Positions 37,696 to 47,408 of a stretch of DNA of 64,000 nucleotides are shown piece after piece. The translations under genes were made by a program, and so were the position numbers. The notes beneath the pieces were generated by a model that saw only the letters and a program-made list of their open reading frames with translations, made no database searches and had not been told where the DNA came from. Source of the stretch: Hydrogenophaga sp. IBVHS1 (GTDB lineage Bacteria > Pseudomonadota > Gammaproteobacteria > Burkholderiales > Burkholderiaceae_C). The stretch lies in the NCBI RefSeq assembly GCF_002127265.1, contig NZ_NFUU01000001.1:186001-250000 (forward strand). Reading direction: 5' to 3'. Every line of letters starts with the position of its first letter. Position 1 is the first letter of the stretch.

Positions 37696-38274
37696 ATGAT
37701 AGGCAAGTTGACCGGCACCCTGCTGGAGAAAAACCCGCCCCAGATCCTGCTGGACTGCCATGGCGTGGGTTACGAGGTGGATGTGCCCATGAGCACCTTC
37801 TACAACCTGCCCGCCACCGGTGAAAAAGTAGCTTTGCTCACACACTTTGTGGTGCGTGAAGACGCCCAGATTCTCTACGGGTTCGGCACCGCTCCGGAGC
37901 GGGAGGCCTTTCGCCAGCTCATCAAGATCAGCGGCGTGGGCCCGCGCACCGCGCTCTCGGTGCTTTCCGGCATGAGCGTGGCCGATCTTTCTCAGGCCAT
38001 CACGGCGCAGGACAGCGGCCGCATCATCAAGGTACCCGGTATCGGCAAGAAGACCGCCGAGCGCTTGCTGCTCGAACTCAAGGGCAAGCTCGGTGCCGAC
38101 CTGAACCTGCCCGGCGGCGGCCCCGCGCAGAGCGATGTGCAGAGCGATATTCAGCAAGCGCTGATGTCGCTGGGCTACAGCGACAAGGACGCCGCTGCGG
38201 CGCTCAAGGCTTTGCCGAAGGATGTCGGCGTGAGCGAGGGCATCAAGCTCGCTCTCAAATCATTGGCCCGATAA
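37696..38274 (+). CDS. ruvA: Holliday junction DNA helicase subunit RuvA
   Basis: A junction-binding protein of 192 residues that targets RuvB to four-way DNA. Domain I starts with [16 protein letters not shown]; domain II has two helix-hairpin-helix motifs ([37 protein letters not shown]); domain III (from about 145) contacts RuvB. The stop codon directly abuts the ruvB ATG (TAAATG), so the two are cotranslated. Confidence 0.97.
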   Translation: MIGKLTGTLLEKNPPQILLDCHGVGYEVDVPMSTFYNLPATGEKVALLTHFVVREDAQILYGFGTAPEREAFRQLIKISGVGPRTALSVLSGMSVADLSQAITAQDSGRIIKVPGIGKKTAERLLLELKGKLGADLNLPGGGPAQSDVQSDIQQALMSLGYSDKDAAAALKALPKDVGVSEGIKLALKSLAR

Positions 38275-39333
38275 ATGAGCATCCAGACCGACGATTTCGC
38301 CCCCGCGCCGCGCGTGGTGTCCGCCGCGCCCGCCTCGCCCAAGGAAGAAGCAATCGAGCGCGCGCTGCGCCCAAAGCTGCTCGACGAATACGTGGGCCAG
38401 CTCAAGGTGCGTGAGCAGCTTGAAATTTTCATTGGCGCAGCGAAGAAGCGCAACGAGGCGCTGGACCATGTGCTCCTGTTCGGCCCGCCCGGGCTGGGCA
38501 AGACCACCCTCAGTCACATCATTGCGCAGGAACTCGGTGTGAACCTGCGCCAGACCAGCGGGCCGGTGCTGGAGAAACCCAAGGACCTGGCGGCGCTGCT
38601 GACCAACCTCGAACCCAACGATGTGCTCTTCATCGACGAGATCCACCGACTCTCGCCGGTGGTGGAAGAAATTCTCTACCCCGCGCTGGAGGACTACCAG
38701 ATCGACATCATGATCGGCGAAGGCCCGGCCGCGCGCAGCATCAAGCTCGATCTGCAGCCCTTCACGCTGGTGGGCGCCACCACGCGCGCAGGCATGCTCA
38801 CCAACCCGCTGCGCGACCGTTTCGGCATCGTGGCGCGGCTGGAGTTCTACACCTCGGAAGAACTCGCGCGCATCGTCAAGCGCAGCGCGGGTCTGCTCAA
38901 TGCGCCGATGGACCCCGAAGGTGGTTTCGAGATCGCGCGCCGATCGCGCGGCACGCCCCGCATTGCCAACCGGTTGCTGCGCCGCGTGCGCGACTACGCG
39001 GATGTGAAAGGCAGCGGCACCATCACCAAAGAAATCGCCAACCTCGCGCTGGCCATGCTCGACGTGGACCCGCAGGGCTTCGACCTGATGGACCGCAAGC
39101 TGCTCGAAGCCGTGATCCACCGCTTCGACGGCGGCCCGGTGGGGCTGGACAACATCGCGGCCAGCATCGGCGAAGAGCGCGACACCATCGAAGACGTGAT
39201 CGAGCCCTACCTGATCCAGCAGGGTTTTCTGCAGCGCACACCGCGCGGTCGCATCGCCACGCTGGCCGCGTACCGGCACCTGGGGGTGGCGCCGCCAGCG
39301 GCCGACAACGAACTCTTCCAGCCTGGTAACTGA
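38275..39333 (+). CDS. ruvB: Holliday junction DNA helicase motor RuvB
   Basis: A hexameric AAA+ motor of 352 residues that drives branch migration. Walker A is [10 protein letters not shown], Walker [11 protein letters not shown], sensor 1 [18 protein letters not shown], and a winged-helix DNA-binding domain ends the protein ([15 protein letters not shown]). Start is immediate after ruvA. An ABC exporter operon begins 13 bases later, so read-through is possible. Confidence 0.98.
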   Translation: MSIQTDDFAPAPRVVSAAPASPKEEAIERALRPKLLDEYVGQLKVREQLEIFIGAAKKRNEALDHVLLFGPPGLGKTTLSHIIAQELGVNLRQTSGPVLEKPKDLAALLTNLEPNDVLFIDEIHRLSPVVEEILYPALEDYQIDIMIGEGPAARSIKLDLQPFTLVGATTRAGMLTNPLRDRFGIVARLEFYTSEELARIVKRSAGLLNAPMDPEGGFEIARRSRGTPRIANRLLRRVRDYADVKGSGTITKEIANLALAMLDVDPQGFDLMDRKLLEAVIHRFDGGPVGLDNIAASIGEERDTIEDVIEPYLIQQGFLQRTPRGRIATLAAYRHLGVAPPAADNELFQPGN

Positions 39334-39346
39334 AGCCATCTCACCC

Positions 39347-40639
39347 ATGACCCTCTCTTCCGCTCAACGCCGCTGGGGATGGGGTGCAGCAGGGGCGCTG
39401 CTGGTGCTTGCTCTGTGGACCGGCTGGCTCTGGCGCCATCCCAGGGTGGACGCGGTGGAACTGCAGTCGGCGCCTCTCGTGCGCAGCCTGCAGTTTTCTG
39501 CCCGCGTGGCCACTTTGTCGCGGGTGGAGATCGGCAGCACCATCACCGGACGGGTGCAGGCTGTGGTGGTCGAAGAAGGGGCACGCGTTCGACGGGGGGA
39601 CGTGCTCTTGCGCCTCGAGTCAGACGAGCTCGTTGCCGCACTCACGCAGGCAGTGGCGGCCGAGCGCCAGGCCGCTGCCCGGCTGGCGGGCTTGCGCAGC
39701 ACCGGGCGCACGGCGGCCCAGGCCGCGCTGGCCCAGACCGATGCCACCGTGCGCGCCGCCCGGGCCGAACTCACCCGCACCGAACAGCTGGTGGCGCAGG
39801 GCTTCCTTAGCGCCTCGCGTCTGGACGAAGTCCGGCGCAGTCTGGAAGTCGCCCAGGCTCAGCAGGTCAGCGCGCGGGCGCAGACGCGGGCCAATGAAGA
39901 AACCGGGACCGATCTCGTGCAGGCGCAGGCCCAGCTGGCCGTGGCACAGGCCACCACCCAGGCGGCACAAGCCCGGCTGGCGCAAGCAACGCTGCTGGCG
40001 CCAGCCGATGCGCAGGTGTTGCTGAGGGAGGTCGAGCCTGGCCAGATCGTGCAGCCCGGCAAGGCCTTGCTCGGCCTGGCGCTGGACGGGCCCACCCAGA
40101 TCAGTGCGCAAGTGGACGAACGTTTCCTGGACCAGCTGCAGACCGGCCAGATTGCGCAGGTGGTGGCCGATGCGTTTGCCGGGCAGCCGCTGGCCGCGCG
40201 CGTGCTGTCGATCGCCCCGTCGGTCGATGCGCAGCGTGGCGCCATTGAGGTGAGGCTCGCGCTGGATGCGCCTGCACCTGCCTTTCTGCGCGAAGACATG
40301 ACGGTGTCGGTCGAGGTGGAAACCGCCCGGCGGGAGCGGGCGCTGGTGCTGCCACTGGCCGCGTTGCGAACCGCCCTGCCCGACGGCTCGGCTGCCGTGA
40401 TGGTGAGTGACCAGGGCCGCGCACGCAGCCGCGCCGTGAAGCTCGGTTTGCGCACGCTCGACGCCGCCGAGGTGGTTGAAGGCCTGGCTGAAGGCGATGT
40501 GGTGTTGATCGGCGGCAACCCGCAGGCCGACGCCGGCGTGCGTGTGCGGCGGGTGCCCTGGCAGCCGGGTCAGCCACTGGCGCCCGGTGCGGCCGCGCCC
40601 GACGCCGGCGCCGCGCTGACCAATGCCATGGGACGCTGA
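39347..40639 (+). CDS. HlyD/MacA-type periplasmic adaptor subunit
   Basis: A membrane-fusion protein of 430 residues: an N-terminal transmembrane anchor (about 12-30), a lipoyl half-motif (IGSTITGRVQAVVVEEGARV), a long Ala/Gln-rich coiled-coil hairpin (about 95-200) and beta-barrel/membrane-proximal domains. It is first in a unit with an FtsX-like permease and an ABC ATPase, the layout of MacAB- or DevBCA-type exporters. No outer-membrane channel gene is present, so it would use one encoded elsewhere. The substrate is unknown. Confidence 0.9.
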   Translation: MTLSSAQRRWGWGAAGALLVLALWTGWLWRHPRVDAVELQSAPLVRSLQFSARVATLSRVEIGSTITGRVQAVVVEEGARVRRGDVLLRLESDELVAALTQAVAAERQAAARLAGLRSTGRTAAQAALAQTDATVRAARAELTRTEQLVAQGFLSASRLDEVRRSLEVAQAQQVSARAQTRANEETGTDLVQAQAQLAVAQATTQAAQARLAQATLLAPADAQVLLREVEPGQIVQPGKALLGLALDGPTQISAQVDERFLDQLQTGQIAQVVADAFAGQPLAARVLSIAPSVDAQRGAIEVRLALDAPAPAFLREDMTVSVEVETARRERALVLPLAALRTALPDGSAAVMVSDQGRARSRAVKLGLRTLDAAEVVEGLAEGDVVLIGGNPQADAGVRVRRVPWQPGQPLAPGAAAPDAGAALTNAMGR

Positions 40640-40658
40640 CCGAAGTGGAAGCACGCCC

Positions 40659-41885
40659 ATGACCCCCTGGCTGGGTTTCGAGCGGCGAGTGGCGATGCGC
40701 TTCCTGCGCGAAGGGCGTATGCAGACCTTGCTGATCATCGTGGGCGTGGCCGCCGGCGTGGCGGTCATTGCCTACATTTCGGCGCTCATCAGCGGCCTGC
40801 AGACCAACACCTTGAACAAGACACTCGGCGCGCAGGCCCACATCACCTTGAGCGCACCCGACGACGTGGTGGCGCCGCCCGCCGCCAGGCCCGCGGGCAC
40901 GACCAGCTTGACCGAGGCCCAGCCGCGCGCGCAGCGCCTGCGCTCGGTGGCCAACTGGCAGGCGCTGGTGCCGCAGCTCGAACGAATGCCCGGCATCGCG
41001 GCGGTGTCCCCCATGGTGGCCGGGGGTGCGCTCGCACTGCGCGGTGAGGCCACGCAATCCATCTCGCTGTTCGGGGTCGATCTGGACCGGTACGACCGCA
41101 TCGTCGGACTGCGCAGCAAGGTGGTCAGCGGTACCGCGCGCCTGGCACCGGGCGAGGCCGTTGTGGGGCGGGATCTGGCAACCGATCTGGGGGTGCGCGT
41201 GGGTGACCGCCTGACGGTGCAGACGTCCACCCTGAGCGAACCGGTGCGCGTGACCGCGCTGGTGGATTTCGGTTTGAAGGAGCTCAACCGGCGCACCGTG
41301 ATTCTGCCGCTGCGCGGTGCTCAAAGCCTGCTCGGGCTGCCGGGTGGTGCCACCACCATCGACCTCACGGTGGACGACGTGTGGGCCGCGCAAGGCCTGG
41401 CTGACGACCTGCGGCGGCAGCTGCCCTACCAGCTGGAGAGCTGGCAGGAAAGCAACGCCCAACTGGTGTCGGCCCTCAACGCCCAGTCGGTAAGCACCGG
41501 CCTGATCCGGGGCGTGGTGCTGGTGGTGGTCGTGCTGGGCATCGCCAGTGTGCTGGTGGTGTCGGTGGTGCAGAAGCGCCGCGAAATTGGCATCCTGCGG
41601 GCCATGGGCGCCACACGCGCCCAGGTGCTGCGGGTATTCCTGGTGCAGGGCGCGGTCGTTGGCGCGGTCGGCTCGGTGCTGGGCATTGCCCTGGCCGTGC
41701 TGATGATCTGGCTTTTCACCACTTTCGTGCGCGGCTCCGACGGGCAGCCGCTGTTTTCCATTTCGCTCCCACCCTTGCTGGCGCTGCAGGTGGCCGTTCT
41801 GGCCACGCTGTGTGGTGTGCTGGCGGCCATTGCACCGGCCCGCCGCGCTGCGGCCATGGACCCGGGGCAGGCCATCCGCATGTAG
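40659..41885 (+). CDS. FtsX-like ABC transporter permease
   Basis: A protein of 408 residues with one N-terminal transmembrane helix (about 20-45), a large periplasmic domain (about 45-275) and three C-terminal helices in the FtsX domain, ending RRAAAMDPGQAIRM, which is typical of the MacB/LolE superfamily. The coupling segment VVQKRREIGILRAMGATRAQVLRVF is clearly visible. ATG at 40659 follows the adaptor stop by 19 bases. It works with the adaptor and ATPase; LolCE-like lipoprotein release is less likely because of the adaptor. Confidence 0.92.
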   Translation: MTPWLGFERRVAMRFLREGRMQTLLIIVGVAAGVAVIAYISALISGLQTNTLNKTLGAQAHITLSAPDDVVAPPAARPAGTTSLTEAQPRAQRLRSVANWQALVPQLERMPGIAAVSPMVAGGALALRGEATQSISLFGVDLDRYDRIVGLRSKVVSGTARLAPGEAVVGRDLATDLGVRVGDRLTVQTSTLSEPVRVTALVDFGLKELNRRTVILPLRGAQSLLGLPGGATTIDLTVDDVWAAQGLADDLRRQLPYQLESWQESNAQLVSALNAQSVSTGLIRGVVLVVVVLGIASVLVVSVVQKRREIGILRAMGATRAQVLRVFLVQGAVVGAVGSVLGIALAVLMIWLFTTFVRGSDGQPLFSISLPPLLALQVAVLATLCGVLAAIAPARRAAAMDPGQAIRM

Positions 41886-41889
41886 CCCC

Positions 41890-42609
<720 letters not shown>

Positions 42610-42627
42610 ACAGCGGGCGCCGGACCG

Positions 42628-44355
42628 TCAGTGCGTGACGGGATCTGGCTGGGGTCGAACGATGTTCCGCACGATCAGAATCTGTGCCGCGTAGTAGGTG
42701 CTCAAGACCCAGACCTGTGACATCGGCAGCGGCGAGACAAACCGGTTGATCGCGAGCAGCGTGTCGCTCAGCATGAAGAACGCTGCGCCCACCGCCACCC
42801 CGATCGTTGCGGCGCTGCGCAGCAACGTGGCGCGACCGATGGCCTGGGCGGCCATGAGCGCGATCACCAGCACGTAGGCTGCCACGGGTGCACGCAGTGC
42901 GGCGGGCAGTCCGCCTTGCCAGAGAAAGGCGTACATGGCCAGGCCGATGCCCAGCGTGGCGATCAGCGCGCGTCGGCTCGGGAACCATGGCACCTGCTGG
43001 CGAAACAGCGCGATGTAGATCAGGTGCGCCATCAGGAAAGAAACGAGTCCCGGAATGAAGTAACCCGGGAACATCAGAAATGCGTCGCCGGCAAGCGAGA
43101 ACGCGAGCGCGCCCAGCAGCAACCCGCTGGCCCGCTGCAGGCCGCCTGCACCCTGCGAATGGCCCAGCACCACCGCCATCGCGACGAGCATGGTCAGCGG
43201 CTTGAAGATGCGGTGCAGTTCCACCCACCCCAGCGCGGCGGTGGCCATGGACAGCGCTGCGCATTCGATCAGCAGCGCCTCGCCCATGCCGATGCGCCCC
43301 TGCATCACCGCGCCAATGGACCACAGCGACACCAGCAGCACCGCAAACACCACCGCATTGCGCGCCATGGGCCAGCCATCGGCGAACCACAGGAACCCGG
43401 CCACGCCGCCGAGCAGCAACGCGAACTGTGCGGCGGCAAAAACCTGCACGCCCCGCCCCATGGGCGGTGCGTAGCGCTGCACCTGAGCGATATTGAAGGC
43501 CGGCGCAGGAAAGCGCCCCGCCACATCGGCGGGGCGCCAGCCCGGCGGCTTGAACCACACGCGCAGCTTGTCGACCCAGCTCCGTGTGTGCCACGAGTCC
43601 TTGAGCAAACTCCAGTACACCTCGCCATTGGCCCACAGCGGGTCCCAGCTGTTGAGTGGCTTGCGCGTGCCGTAGACGCACTTCTCGTCTTCTTCCCGGA
43701 AGCTGCCGAAGAGGCGGTCCCAGACGATGAGGATGCCGCCGTAGTTGCGGTCGACGTAGCGGTCGTTCACGGCGTGGTGCACGCGGTGGTTGGACGGGCT
43801 GCAGAACCAGCGGTCGAACCAGCCGAGCTTGCCCACCTGCTCGGTGTGCACCCAGAACTGGTAGAGCAGGTCGATGAGGGCGACCACGCCAAACACCAGC
43901 GGCGGCACGCCCGCCACGGCCATGGGCAGGTAGAACACCCAGCCGACCAGTGCGCCCGAACTGGTCTGGCGCAGCGCCGTGGAAAGGTTGTAGTCCTGGC
44001 TCTGGTGGTGCACCACGTGCGCGGCCCAGAAGAGCGCGGTTTCGTGTCCGGCGCGGTGCAGCCAGTAGTAGCAGAAATCGTAGAAGACCAGCGCCAGCAG
44101 CCAGCCGGCCCACGTGGTCCAGAACGGGTGGTCCGGCCAGATCGCCACCGCCGAATAAACGGCGGTGTAGATGCCCACGCGCAGCAGCCGCGTGAACACG
44201 GCGCTGATCTGGCTCAGCATGCCCAGGCCGATGCTGGAGATGGCGTCGTCGAGCCGGTAGGTGTTGCGCTGGCGCTTCAGGCCGATGGCGTATTCCAGCG
44301 CGATGAGGGCGAAGAAAACCGGCGTGGCCAGCACGATGATCTGGCTGGGGCTCAT
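42628..44355 (-). CDS. fusion: alkylglycerol-monooxygenase-like hydroxylase + lysoplasmalogenase-like (YhhN/TMEM86) domain
   Basis: A polytopic membrane protein of 575 residues. The N-terminal half is a fatty-acid-hydroxylase/sterol-desaturase domain with the di-iron histidine boxes HRAGH (100-104), HVVHH (113-117) and HRVHH (190-194). Around them the blocks HHQSQDYNLSTALRQ, LLYQFWVHTE, NYGGILIVWDRLFGSF and KPPGWRP closely follow animal alkylglycerol monooxygenase (TMEM195), a tetrahydrobiopterin-dependent enzyme that cleaves ether lipids. The C-terminal part (about 380-565) has the YhhN/TMEM86 lysoplasmalogenase pattern: FSLAGDAFLMFPGYF, FLMAHLIYIALF, MLSDTLLAINRF and TYYAAQIL. Both halves act on ether-type glycerolipids in other organisms, so a single polypeptide for ether-lipid breakdown is suggested. 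Domain calls are strong; substrates are inferred. Confidence 0.88.
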   Translation of the reverse strand: MSPSQIIVLATPVFFALIALEYAIGLKRQRNTYRLDDAISSIGLGMLSQISAVFTRLLRVGIYTAVYSAVAIWPDHPFWTTWAGWLLALVFYDFCYYWLHRAGHETALFWAAHVVHHQSQDYNLSTALRQTSSGALVGWVFYLPMAVAGVPPLVFGVVALIDLLYQFWVHTEQVGKLGWFDRWFCSPSNHRVHHAVNDRYVDRNYGGILIVWDRLFGSFREEDEKCVYGTRKPLNSWDPLWANGEVYWSLLKDSWHTRSWVDKLRVWFKPPGWRPADVAGRFPAPAFNIAQVQRYAPPMGRGVQVFAAAQFALLLGGVAGFLWFADGWPMARNAVVFAVLLVSLWSIGAVMQGRIGMGEALLIECAALSMATAALGWVELHRIFKPLTMLVAMAVVLGHSQGAGGLQRASGLLLGALAFSLAGDAFLMFPGYFIPGLVSFLMAHLIYIALFRQQVPWFPSRRALIATLGIGLAMYAFLWQGGLPAALRAPVAAYVLVIALMAAQAIGRATLLRSAATIGVAVGAAFFMLSDTLLAINRFVSPLPMSQVWVLSTYYAAQILIVRNIVRPQPDPVTH

Positions 44356-44456
44356 GGGGGCGTGGCGGTGCAGAGGCAATGCATGCGCGCATTGTGGCCA
44401 GAATCCATGCGGCGCGAGGCTGGCAACAACCCGCATGTCGCATGCCAGAATCGGGC

Positions 44457-45518
44457 ATGTCCGCCCCCTCGCAGCCCGCCGCGACCGCCCCGGAGAGCGC
44501 CACCACGGCGCTCTACCGCGCCGCCCTCGGCCCGGTGAACACGGCCCACTACCTCAAGCTGTTCGCGCGCTTCGACGACGACGGGCGCGCCGGCCCGGCC
44601 TGGAACTGGGCCGCTGGTCTCGTCACGCTCAACTGGCTTGCGTTTCGGCAGGTGTGGCTGGCCGCGCTGGTGTATGTGGCCTGCGCAGAAGGGCTGGCCC
44701 TGCTCATTCTGGGTGTGGGCCGGCGCTTTCTACACTGGCCACCTGCGGTGGAGTGGGGTGTGCTGGGGGCGCTTTTTGCCTTGTGCATCGCCATACCAGG
44801 TGCTTACGGCAACGCCTGGCTGCACGCCGACACCCGCCGCCGCATGACGCGCGCCGTGCGCGAAGCCCGCACCGTGCGCGAAGCCTGCGAAGCCCTGGAG
44901 AAACAGGCCAGTACGCGGCGCCGGCTCTGGGGGCTGGTGTTGCTGAATGTGCTGCTGGCCGGGGCTTTGGCTGCTGGTTATCTGGCCTGGTCGCGGGTGC
45001 AGGCCGGGCCGCCCGCTGCAGCGATCGAGCCTGCTTCAACCCCGGTTTCTGTGCCAGCGGCGGTCGTCGAGGTATCCGCGCCCCCTGCAGCCGAACCCGT
45101 CGCTGCACCTGTGGCTGAACCCGCACCCGCTGCGGCCTCCGAGCCCCAACCCACGCCGGTGGAGGTGCCGCCCGTGTTGCTGGTCGAACCTGCGGCCTCG
45201 GAGCCCGCGCCGCCCGCGCCACCCGTTCCGCCGATTCTTGCGCCCGCGCCAAAGCCAGTTGCAGCCGACCCGCCTGCAACGTCCTCAAACCGGGAGTTCG
45301 CCATCAACGTGGGCCTGTTCGCCGATCCTGCCAACGCTGAAAAGGCGCATGCCCGTCTGCTGGAAGCCGACCTGCCGGCCTACACACAGATCGTAGAGAT
45401 GCCCAAGGGAGCCCGAACCCGCGTGCGGGTGGGACCGTTCAGCAGCCGGGCGCAGGCCGATGCCGCCGCCGAGCGCATCCGCGCGCTGGGGCTGGACGCG
45501 CAGATCTACCAGCCGTGA
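44457..45518 (+). CDS. DUF2628 + SPOR domain membrane protein
   Basis: A protein of 353 residues. The N-terminal part (about 20-125) resembles DUF2628: a short FARFDDDGRAGPAWNWAAG block and two or three membrane helices. A further transmembrane helix (about 160-180) leads into a long Pro/Ala/Val/Glu-rich linker (about 185-275) and a C-terminal SPOR domain (about 280-353; FAINVGLFADPANAEKAHARL, RTRVRVGPFSSRAQADAAAERI) that normally binds denuded peptidoglycan at the septum. ATG at 44457 is used; 44442 is possible. Its end overlaps the convergent aldolase-like gene by 13 bases. Confidence 0.82.
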   Translation: MSAPSQPAATAPESATTALYRAALGPVNTAHYLKLFARFDDDGRAGPAWNWAAGLVTLNWLAFRQVWLAALVYVACAEGLALLILGVGRRFLHWPPAVEWGVLGALFALCIAIPGAYGNAWLHADTRRRMTRAVREARTVREACEALEKQASTRRRLWGLVLLNVLLAGALAAGYLAWSRVQAGPPAAAIEPASTPVSVPAAVVEVSAPPAAEPVAAPVAEPAPAAASEPQPTPVEVPPVLLVEPAASEPAPPAPPVPPILAPAPKPVAADPPATSSNREFAINVGLFADPANAEKAHARLLEADLPAYTQIVEMPKGARTRVRVGPFSSRAQADAAAERIRALGLDAQIYQP

Positions 45519-46681
45519 CCGCGCGCGTCCACTGAAACAATGCGCTCCACGTGCCCGGTGGCCAGCCCGCCACGCACGCCCACCATGAAGTCGTGCAGGT
45601 TGACCGTGGGGTCGCAGTGGCCCGGCACGAGCCACACCGTCTCGCCCAGCTCGGGCAGCGTGGCACCTGCGCCAAAAGCGCGCAGCAGGCCGTGTTCGTC
45701 GCCGCCATTGGCGTAGGCCAGACCGCCGGGAAACCACACCGCGGGCAGGCCGCTGTCGATCGCGTGGCTCTTGTGGCCGGCGTCGCACACCGCGTGCTGG
45801 GTGCCGCGGCTCATCACCTGGCTCTTGACGAACAGCGCGTGCTCGAACACGGGCGCCTGCGGTGCGGGTTCATTGAGCGCGTAGTCCGCGTCCATGAACA
45901 GGTAGGAGCCCGCCTGCAGCTCGCCCCACACACGGCTGGAGGCCTCCAGCACGAAGGTGCCCGTGCCGGCCCCAGTGATCAGGGGAACCGAAAAGCCGCT
46001 GGCTTGCAGGCGTTCGCGTGCCAGGGCTGCCGTCCAGGCGGCCTCGCCAATGGCCTGGGCGCGCTCGGCCGGGTTGCGCCGGTGCTGCGCTGCCCCGTGG
46101 TAGGCCTGCAGGCCGGCAAAGTGCAGCACCGGGTTGGCCAGGATGCTGTGCGCCAGCACCACGGCTGCTTCCCCCGCTGGCACACCGCAGCGCCCGTGGC
46201 CCACGTCGATCTCGATGTACACGTCGATGCGGTGCTCGCCGCGCACGCCGGCCTCGGCGAGGGCATCCGCCAGGCGCGCCACACCCAGCGCGCTGTCGAC
46301 CACCAGACCAAAGCGCGTGGGCAGGTCGCGCACCGCCTGCGCCAGCCGCCGCAGCTTCTGCGGCGCGATCACTTCGTTGGTGATGAGGATGTCGTGCGCG
46401 CCCGCTTGCGCCAGCACCAGCGCTTCATCGGTCTTCTGCACACAGACGCCCACCGCACCGTGGGCCACCTGCAGGCGCGCCAGTTCGGCGCTCTTGTGCA
46501 TCTTGGCGTGCGGCCGCAGGCGCAGCCCGCGCTCGCTGGCAAATGCCGCCATGCGGGCGAGGTTCCGGTCCATGGCGTCGAGGTCGATCACCAGCGAGGG
46601 GGTGTCGACCACGGCCACGCCCTGGCCGATCCACTCTCGCGCCCGTTCCCACCGGGAGCGGGCGTCAAGCGCTGTGTTCAT
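45506..46681 (-). CDS. D-threonine aldolase-like PLP enzyme (DSD1 family)
   Basis: A fold-type III PLP enzyme of 391 residues with an alanine-racemase-like barrel at the N-terminus (PLP lysine in RPHAKMHKS, K60) and the C-terminal D-serine-dehydratase-like domain with a metal-binding PGHCDPTVNLHD motif. Such enzymes split D-threonine and other D-beta-hydroxy amino acids or dehydrate D-serine. The sequence does not separate the two activities. Its 5' end overlaps the histidine phosphatase gene by 17 bases. Confidence 0.88.
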   Translation of the reverse strand: MNTALDARSRWERAREWIGQGVAVVDTPSLVIDLDAMDRNLARMAAFASERGLRLRPHAKMHKSAELARLQVAHGAVGVCVQKTDEALVLAQAGAHDILITNEVIAPQKLRRLAQAVRDLPTRFGLVVDSALGVARLADALAEAGVRGEHRIDVYIEIDVGHGRCGVPAGEAAVVLAHSILANPVLHFAGLQAYHGAAQHRRNPAERAQAIGEAAWTAALARERLQASGFSVPLITGAGTGTFVLEASSRVWGELQAGSYLFMDADYALNEPAPQAPVFEHALFVKSQVMSRGTQHAVCDAGHKSHAIDSGLPAVWFPGGLAYANGGDEHGLLRAFGAGATLPELGETVWLVPGHCDPTVNLHDFMVGVRGGLATGHVERIVSVDARGHGW

Positions 46682-47312
46682 CGAGGGTGTTTCCGGTTTC
46701 GACGTGCAGATGCTGGGTGTCGCCCCAGCCGACCAGGCTCAGTCCCTCGGGCGACCAGAGCAGCCGGTTGATGCCGGTGTTGGGCAGCTCCCAGCTGCGG
46801 GGCGCCTGCAGCTCCAGCCGGGTGGCGGCGCGGTAGAGGATGTCGAGCACGCCGCCATGCGCCACCATCAGCACCTGTTCACCCGGGTGGCGCGCGGCCA
46901 GCGCCAGCACCGTGGGGATCACGCGCAACTGCAACTGATGCAGCGACTCGCCACCGTTCGGCGCGAAATCGGGCATGCGTTTGCGCCACGCCAGTGCCTC
47001 GGTGGGCCAGCGCAGTTCCAGTTCGGCCCAGGTGTGGCCCTCGAACTGACCAAAATGGCGCTCGCGCAGACCCGTGTGGGTGACCACCGGGAGGCCTTTC
47101 ACCCGGGCCACGGCCTCGGCGGTTTCGTAGGCGCGGCCCAGGTCGCTGGCGTAGACGGCGGCGATCGGCTCGTCTTTCAAGGCGTCGCCCAAGCGACGGG
47201 CCTGCCAGCGGCCGTGCTCGTTGAGCGCGATGTCGGTGTGGCCCTGAATGCGCGTGTCGCGGTTCCAGGCGGTTTCTCCGTGGCGAACGGCCAGGATGCG
47301 GGTGATCTGCAA
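46665..47312 (-). CDS. histidine phosphatase family protein (phosphoglycerate-mutase-like)
   Basis: A protein of 215 residues with the catalytic RHG motif (LAVRHGETAWN) near the N-terminus, the second catalytic histidine in VAHGGVLD and the acidic residue in RERHFGQFEG. It is of the GpmB/PhoE/CobC type; substrates range from phosphosugars to cobalamin intermediates, and none can be chosen here. TTG at 47312 gives the expected start just before the motif; GTG at 47363 is an alternative. It is divergent from the hybrid kinase and coupled by overlap to the DSD1-type gene. Confidence 0.88.
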   Translation of the reverse strand: MQITRILAVRHGETAWNRDTRIQGHTDIALNEHGRWQARRLGDALKDEPIAAVYASDLGRAYETAEAVARVKGLPVVTHTGLRERHFGQFEGHTWAELELRWPTEALAWRKRMPDFAPNGGESLHQLQLRVIPTVLALAARHPGEQVLMVAHGGVLDILYRAATRLELQAPRSWELPNTGINRLLWSPEGLSLVGWGDTQHLHVETGNTLDEHSA

Positions 47313-47408
47313 GGGAGGCTTTCGGGGAATGTCGGACTGCGGCCACTGTAGCGGGTCGGGCACCGGCTGGAAACCGATGCGGGCAGGGGTTTGCGACACA
47401 ATTCGCTC

